DNA of 18,953 nucleotides from Erysipelotrichaceae bacterium UBA6182 (GTDB lineage Bacteria > Bacillota_I > Bacilli_A > Erysipelotrichales > Erysipelotrichaceae), in NCBI GenBank assembly GCA_002422065.1, contig DITO01000148.1:1-18953 (forward strand). Direction: 5' to 3'. The notes under the pieces are model-generated. The model saw only the letters and a list, made by a program, of their open reading frames with translations. It was not told the DNA's origin and ran no database searches. The position numbers were made by a program, and so were the translations under genes. Below, in pieces: positions 15,118-18,953 of the stretch (positions are counted from its first letter, which is position 1; each line of letters opens with the position of its first letter).

Positions 15118-16434
15118 GTGGGGAATAGGCACTTAAATATTTTTGAATATTATGAGCATAAAGACGCTTTACCTATTGAAAACAATCATACAAGAAATTT
15201 GGCAATAGTCTTAAAATTCTCAGAGATATTACGAGAAAAATTTTGGGATTTTATAAATCAAAAAACACAAATAATTAAAATAGTAAAACCTGTTGATTCT
15301 GATGATTGGGAAATAGATATTCAACGTAAGATTGCAGATTTGGCTAAAGGAGATAGATTATATTCAAAGATTATTGGTATTACTTTAACAACAAATAAAC
15401 ATATTTTTGGTAATTATGATCATGATGATGATTCTACCAATATCACAGATATGGTAATAAGTTGTAAAGACATTCTTATGATTATTGAAGTAAAAAGGAA
15501 TAATGTAGATGCTACAAAGCAATTATCAAAACAAGTAAAAGAATATATAAAAGAAAGAAAAGCTTTTGAACATGGATTTGATTGTGAACTAGAATACATA
15601 AGTATGAGTTGGGATGAAGTAATTGAACTTATAGAAGATGTTAACGAATTAAAGAATTACAAAGAGGATGTAGTTTCACATTATATTGAACATATGAAAA
15701 TGAGATGTCCTAGCTTTTTTCCAGTCCAATGTTTTAATAAACAAGGAGATAACTACATACCTGAGAATATTGAAAAGAGAATTGAACTTTTCGCTAGGAA
15801 CTATCAAGAATATGGATATGGAGAGATTAACACACGAAACAAATCGAAAACACCGACTCATTGGATTAAAATCTTTGATAAACCTTATATAAAAGAAATT
15901 GCTTATGTTGATTACTCTGAGAATTTATATTTGGTTTTTTATCCAGGGAATAACAAAGGACAAGGCTATCATCTTTTTAAAAATGATAAAGGACTTTCAA
16001 TTTTAAATCATCCCCAAATTGTGATTAATGGTTTAGAACTTGATTATGAAATATCTGCAAACCTAAAAATATCAAATGCTTGGGGGGAGTTTAGGTTTGA
16101 TGTTAATCTAAATACGATTGAGAAAGAAAAACTCAAAGCTATATTTAGAAAGGTTTGTGGTAAGAAGAAAAGTTCTGATAATATAGATTTTATTAGAAAA
16201 CTAAAGTCATTTAGTGAAATTGACTCATGTAACTTTGAACAAAATTTTTTGAGTCATTTTAAAAAAGATGATCTTGACTATACTTACTTAGTTTCATTAA
16301 CTTTATGTATAAAGTTCACTAACATAATTGAGAAGTTAAAACTTATTGATATTAATTGTAGTATAGAAGATGATTCAATTGTTATTTTCACAAAAGACAT
16401 TGTTTCTAAAATATATGAGTTAATAGAGAATTAA
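15118..16434 (+). CDS. PD-(D/E)XK nuclease-domain protein, probable defence gene
   Basis: This 438-residue protein carries a restriction-enzyme-type core: E65 in WEIDIQRKI, D111 in ITDMVI, E124-V-K126 in MIIEVKRN, then Q135 and Q139 on the following helix. The N-terminal ENNHTRNLAIVLK (21-33) is like the ENNLTR-type opening that I recall from uncharacterised nuclease-like proteins in defence islands. The C-terminal half (about 200-438) is unrecognised and could recognise the target. The start is GTG at 15118, set by AAAGGAG at 15106-15112; the overlapping ATG at 15116 reads into an early stop. The gene and its 121-nt upstream gap are visibly more AT-rich than the hsd genes, suggesting separate acquisition. 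It has no partner in a tight operon and faces the next gene tail to tail. Confidence 0.78.
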   Translation: MGNRHLNIFEYYEHKDALPIENNHTRNLAIVLKFSEILREKFWDFINQKTQIIKIVKPVDSDDWEIDIQRKIADLAKGDRLYSKIIGITLTTNKHIFGNYDHDDDSTNITDMVISCKDILMIIEVKRNNVDATKQLSKQVKEYIKERKAFEHGFDCELEYISMSWDEVIELIEDVNELKNYKEDVVSHYIEHMKMRCPSFFPVQCFNKQGDNYIPENIEKRIELFARNYQEYGYGEINTRNKSKTPTHWIKIFDKPYIKEIAYVDYSENLYLVFYPGNNKGQGYHLFKNDKGLSILNHPQIVINGLELDYEISANLKISNAWGEFRFDVNLNTIEKEKLKAIFRKVCGKKKSSDNIDFIRKLKSFSEIDSCNFEQNFLSHFKKDDLDYTYLVSLTLCIKFTNIIEKLKLIDINCSIEDDSIVIFTKDIVSKIYELIEN

Positions 16435-16508
16435 TTCGAGATCTAATTGTTGAGCAATCATTAGGATACTCATTGTTTGTAAGTTATAGTAGTAAATTTA
16501 TATGTTAG

Positions 16509-16550
16509 TAGAAGTACCAATTATGTATATTGCCTAGTTCTGTACTTCTA
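16509..16550. repeat. inverted repeat between convergent genes
   Basis: TAGAAGTAC (16509-16517) and GTACTTCTA (16542-16550) form a perfect 9-bp dyad with a 24-nt loop. The right arm covers the stop codon of the minus-strand gene. There is no clear U run after either arm, so it is at best a weak bidirectional terminator. Confidence 0.5.
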
Positions 16551-17477
16551 TAAATTAATTGTAGAGTCGCAGTTTAACCAATTATTGATAGTGATTATTT
16601 TTGCATTCCGAATGATTATAAGTGTATGTAATCGATTGCTTAGTACAATTGGAATTAGATTGTCTTTAAGCAAAGTGTGAATACTGCCAGTAGTTACATG
16701 GCTAGTATCTATGGTTATGTCCCAAACCTGGCCAAGTATATTGTTCGAGAATTGAATCGAGTTAATGTAATCAAACTCTGATAATAGTATGTCATCATCA
16801 ATTCTAGTTTGAACAGAGAATTTTAATTCGAGTGAATAATCATTCTTAACTTGATTAATAATTAATTCCCTTAAGAACTCAAACCTTAACTTATTCTGTT
16901 CATTGATTATAAATATAGGTAAGCCCTGATTATGTCGTAGTCTATATGACTTTTCGAATCTAGCGGTTAATGCTTTAATGTCATTTTTAATATCTATGTA
17001 AGTAGTGTTATGGATGCTCTTATCAAGATTGATGTTTCCAATAAAGTAATAGTTTGCATAGAATTCTGCAGCAATATTAGGACTTTTCTCATTGATAGAA
17101 ATCTGAAGAATCTTTTTAAAGAAATGGTCTTGATGGAAGTTTCTTATTATTAGACCATTAGGAACTAAGCTGCACTCATTTTCGATATCATCCTCGCGAC
17201 TGCTGATCCATTTATGCATCACTATTCCATCATAATTGATACATAATCGATCCAGAATGTATTCTTGAATCAATAGTAATTCTCGATCTGGTCTCTCGTA
17301 ATGAGGGAATGCTATGAGTGTATTTAGCAATCGATTCTCAAGGTTCTCAACAATGAAGTGTCCAGTTGTCCAACTTAACTGTTGTACATACTTATAGTCT
17401 AATCGTGATATCATATTTCCTATTTCTTGATCTGACATTCTTTCATCATTAATCTTGTAGACAAGTTGGTAGTACAT
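16548..17477 (-). CDS. hypothetical protein, no recognised domain
   Basis: This 309-residue soluble protein has no signal peptide or TM helix that I can see. The sequence is hydrophilic and Ile/Asn-rich, in keeping with AT-rich accessory DNA. It opens with YYQLVYKINDERMSDQEIGNMISRLDY and has an acidic patch around IDDDILLSEFDYIN. The C-terminus (IVLSNRLHTLIIIRNAKIITINNW) looks like closely packed strands. I do not recognise a family or catalytic motif. The start at 17477 follows a GGG-rich site (GAGGGTATCC). It is transcribed towards the PD-(D/E)XK gene. The long 5' gap (17478-17833) contains the predicted small RNA on the other strand. Confidence 0.68.
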   Translation of the reverse strand: MYYQLVYKINDERMSDQEIGNMISRLDYKYVQQLSWTTGHFIVENLENRLLNTLIAFPHYERPDRELLLIQEYILDRLCINYDGIVMHKWISSREDDIENECSLVPNGLIIRNFHQDHFFKKILQISINEKSPNIAAEFYANYYFIGNINLDKSIHNTTYIDIKNDIKALTARFEKSYRLRHNQGLPIFIINEQNKLRFEFLRELIINQVKNDYSLELKFSVQTRIDDDILLSEFDYINSIQFSNNILGQVWDITIDTSHVTTGSIHTLLKDNLIPIVLSNRLHTLIIIRNAKIITINNWLNCDSTINL

Positions 17478-17640
17478 GGATACCCTCTAGCTTTCCTTTG
17501 TATCTTTCAAATGATTGTAAAAGAATACAAACCGTACGCACTAGTATAAGACCATCTCACGTAAACCAGGTGAAAGATTCGTGAACTAATAATTTAAATG
17601 ATTCTCAAAAATATGAAGCGTGTAGATTCACTTAGTAACA

Positions 17641-17649
17641 TGTTATATT
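17641..17649 (+). promoter_or_regulatory. extended -10 promoter of the predicted small RNA
   Basis: TGT-TATATT is one base from the extended -10 consensus TGnTATAAT. No good -35 lies 16-18 bp upstream. It predicts a start near 17656, just ahead of the hairpin at 17663-17703. Confidence 0.5.
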
Positions 17650-17655
17650 AAATAT

Positions 17656-17758
17656 AGATGAGTGATCATAAAGCTATCCCCCACCCATAAGTCTTTATGA
17701 TTACAATCGAAAAAATGAGAGCCAATTAATATAATCTAATGGGTTCTCATTTTTATTT
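17656..17758 (+). ncRNA. candidate small RNA with C-rich loop, about 100 nt
   Basis: The parts in order are an extended -10 (17641-17649), an 11-bp hairpin (TGATCATAAAG at 17663-17673 with CTTTATGATTA at 17693-17703, one G-T pair) and an intrinsic terminator (17711-17754). The 19-nt hairpin loop has CCCCCACCC at 17678-17686. C-rich loops in Gram-positive small RNAs such as RsaE-like RNAs bind ribosome sites. Loop positions 17676-17685 (ATCCCCCACC) are the exact complement of GGTGGGGGAT at 8491-8500, the hsdR ribosome site plus the first two bases of its ATG, and a G-U pair can add the third. Shorter matches exist to the ribosome sites of the genes at 12627 and 14046. A 10-codon frame (ATG at 17658, peptide MSDHKAIPHP) also fits inside, so a leaderless peptide is an alternative. 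Transcription is unproven. Confidence 0.5.
17711..17754. terminator. bidirectional intrinsic terminator
   Basis: A 13-bp stem (AAAAATGAGAGCC at 17711-17723 with GGTTCTCATTTTT at 17742-17754, one G-T pair, 18-nt loop) has T runs on the exit side of both strands. On the plus strand it would end the predicted small RNA. On the minus strand it would end the 260-aa gene, whose stop lies 80 nt upstream. Confidence 0.85.
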
Positions 17759-17833
17759 TGAAGATACCAGATCCTACTCCTTGATTATTATCGAGTCACA
17801 CTACAGTTAGTGAACTTGAAATAAAGTTAGTTG

Positions 17834-18616
17834 TTATACAATTTGAACTAACAATAATTTTTCTAATTCTTGCCTAGATTTAGAGACGATAAATTTCTTA
17901 TTAAAATACACCTCTGATCTATACGCCCTCTCATTTAGGTATTCGATGTCGCGCCAATTATTCATCACTAGATAGGTAAATCCGCGTTTTTTAATGTAGG
18001 CATCAAAATCACTCTTTAAAAGAAGCATATAAGAAAGTTTCGGACTAATTGGTATGAATAAATTGAATTCGGTCTCTATAAACTCCTCATGTATTTTTTT
18101 TGAATAATAATAAGAATTTGCAGGAAGTACAAAATTAATCTCTGTATCATTTTTAACAATAAGTGCTGAATAATCACTGAAGATTCTCTCACTTAAAGCA
18201 CCCGCTAGTTTTGCATTCATTAAATCATTATTTGAGAAGTCTCCCAAAAAAAACGCAGCAATCGATTTTTGATTGATTAAATCTATTGTTGCTTTGCTTC
18301 TTAATGCTGCTAAGTTTAGATAGTCTAAAATTATGTTCTGCTCTTTTTTGCCAAATTTAATTTCTGTCTTAGTTTTTTTCTCAATTACATTTATTAGACG
18401 ATCTCTCAAACTAAAGAACTTACTTTCGTACTGTTTATTCATTTCATCTTCGATGTTATCGTCGTAAAATCCTTTAGTAGTGTCAACAAACTTAATATTT
18501 TCTAGCGAGATATTTTTAGAATTAACATCTAATAAAAAGGTCATACAGTCACCGTCGACTATGCTCGAAAAAGGCTTCATATGTCCTTTTGATAACTGGA
18601 TATGCGAACTCTTCAT
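17834..18616 (-). CDS. hypothetical protein, possibly DUF4238-like
   Basis: This 260-residue soluble protein shows a plan that resembles DUF4238 proteins. An N-terminal segment ends in VDTTKGFYDDNIEDEMNKQYESKFFSLRDRL (about 44-74), a helical part has LNLAALRSKATID, and there is a late F-x-P-I-S-P-x-L-S-Y-M-L-L strand pair (about 187-200). The usual N-terminal H-x-x-P motif of that family is not clear, so the match is tentative. DUF4238 proteins occur in defence and mobile regions, and no activity is established that I can state. The start at 18616 has GGGTG upstream. It is the last gene before the predicted attachment site, and its transcript should end at the terminator near 17711-17754. Confidence 0.68.
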   Translation of the reverse strand: MKSSHIQLSKGHMKPFSSIVDGDCMTFLLDVNSKNISLENIKFVDTTKGFYDDNIEDEMNKQYESKFFSLRDRLINVIEKKTKTEIKFGKKEQNIILDYLNLAALRSKATIDLINQKSIAAFFLGDFSNNDLMNAKLAGALSERIFSDYSALIVKNDTEINFVLPANSYYYSKKIHEEFIETEFNLFIPISPKLSYMLLLKSDFDAYIKKRGFTYLVMNNWRDIEYLNERAYRSEVYFNKKFIVSKSRQELEKLLLVQIV

Positions 18617-18676
18617 AATTCACCCGTTTCCTTTAACAGTTTAACCAATATATGTTGTTATTTGACAATTACTTTA

Positions 18677-18685
18677 ATAATAGCA
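18677..18685 (-). promoter_or_regulatory. possible extended -10 promoter of the 260-aa gene
   Basis: On the minus strand TGC-TATTAT is identical to the extended -10 of the PTS operon promoter and lies 61 nt upstream of the start codon. No good -35 is seen. Confidence 0.35.
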
Positions 18686-18795
18686 TTGCTGAAGAGTATA
18701 TGTGAAATGTGGAATTAGTGAAGACTATATTCTATAACAGATTAAGAAGGCAAAATCTACATACGTGTGTGCAGTTAAATGCCGAATAAGTTTAG

Positions 18796-18816
18796 GTGTA
18801 ACAAAAGTGTAACAAA
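18796..18816. repeat. tandem GTGTAACAAA repeats, possible integrase arm-type sites
   Basis: GTGTAACAAA occurs at 18796-18805 and 18807-18816, spaced 11 bp, one helical turn. Short direct repeats with this phase next to an attachment core are typical of arm-type binding sites of tyrosine recombinases. The core-like sequence lies about 110 bp to the right. Confidence 0.5.
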
Positions 18817-18923
18817 CTCCCTCTAAACTATTATCATTTATCGATAAAAGTAGCCATAAATTGTCATATATGATTAAAATCAGCACGTTTTAAGCTATTT
18901 TGATATGAATTATATCCTAATAC

Positions 18924-18945
18924 TCGGCTCCTGTAGTCGGCACCA
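18924..18945 (+). other. tRNA 3'-end remnant, possible att site of an integrated element
   Basis: TCCTGTAGTCGGCACCA (18929-18945) reads as the 3' T-stem (CCTGT), the 3' acceptor strand (AGTCGGC), a discriminator A and CCA of a tRNA whose 5' end would be GCCGACT, as in many tRNA-Thr genes. The preceding CTCGG also resembles a TTCGA T-loop. The rest of a tRNA is absent upstream: no GCCGACT about 60 nt before. A 3'-end copy without the 5' part is what integration into a tRNA gene leaves. Confidence 0.55.
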
Positions 18946-18953
18946 TTTACACA

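Larger units (their letters stand above)
17478..17833. other. 356-nt intergenic region with regulatory RNA signals
   Basis: There is no protein-sized frame here. The right two-thirds hold a plus-strand promoter, a C-rich-loop hairpin and a terminator, described separately. The left third should contain the minus-strand promoter of the 309-aa gene; the best -10 is TATACT (complement of 17543-17548), without a convincing -35. Confidence 0.6.
18617..18953. other. 337-nt region without a gene, island edge
   Basis: It holds a likely minus-strand promoter for the 260-aa gene, the tandem repeat at 18796-18816, a perfect 12-bp palindrome TTTATCGATAAA at 18837-18848 and the tRNA-3'-end-like sequence near 18945. 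A frame from ATG at 18905 stays open to the window end, but it has no ribosome site and lies over the tRNA-like sequence. Confidence 0.6.

Noticed and set aside
18870..18945. Complete tRNA gene
   Set aside because: Only the 3' T-stem, acceptor strand and CCA are present; there is no matching 5' acceptor, D arm or anticodon arm upstream.
18905..18953. Start of a protein gene running off the right edge
   Set aside because: It has no ribosome site and overlaps the tRNA-like sequence; an open frame of 16 codons is not evidence.
1..18953. CRISPR array, rRNA genes, insertion sequences
   Set aside because: No regularly spaced repeats, rRNA-like blocks or transposase genes were seen on reading both strands.

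Overview
The window reads as low-GC Gram-positive (Bacillota) DNA. Genes have strong AAAGGAG-type ribosome sites, promoters are sigma-A-like with extended -10 elements, and there is a LicT-type antitermination circuit, which is typical of this phylum. The order cannot be fixed from sequence alone; Erysipelotrichia-like or lactobacillus-like hosts would fit. Every family assignment here comes from reading motifs, not from a database search.

Left part (1-4958, all minus strand): a sugar phosphotransferase (PTS) operon transcribed right to left. The order is promoter, first RAT/terminator, EIIA, LicT antiterminator (overlapping EIIA), second RAT/terminator, EIIBC, then an iron-sulfur flavin ene-reductase of the old-yellow-enzyme/2,4-dienoyl-CoA reductase family. 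LicT should open both terminators when the sugar is present. The pairing of a PTS with an ene-reductase suggests a substrate with an unsaturated aglycone.

Centre (4989-11522): a small serine-recombinase-like gene whose catalytic serine and two active-site arginines are replaced. It is divergent from a complete type I restriction-modification operon, hsdM-hsdS-hsdR, with overlapping genes. HsdS carries a TAEL tandem repeat like that of the EcoR124 (type IC) family.

Right part (11590-18616): an AT-rich accessory block that looks like a defence island. It holds a 99-aa protein, a two-TM protein, a membrane-anchored helical protein, a zinc-ribbon plus nucleoside-deoxyribosyltransferase-like protein, a PD-(D/E)XK nuclease, and two minus-strand genes (one unknown, one loosely DUF4238-like).

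Between the last two genes is what looks like an unannotated small RNA of about 100 nt (17656 to about 17758): extended -10 promoter, a hairpin with a C-rich loop, then an intrinsic terminator. Ten bases of the loop are perfectly complementary to the hsdR ribosome site and start codon (8491-8500), suggesting RNA control of the restriction subunit. The right end (18796-18945) has tandem 11-bp-spaced repeats and a sequence like the 3' end of a tRNA, consistent with the attachment site of an integrated island.
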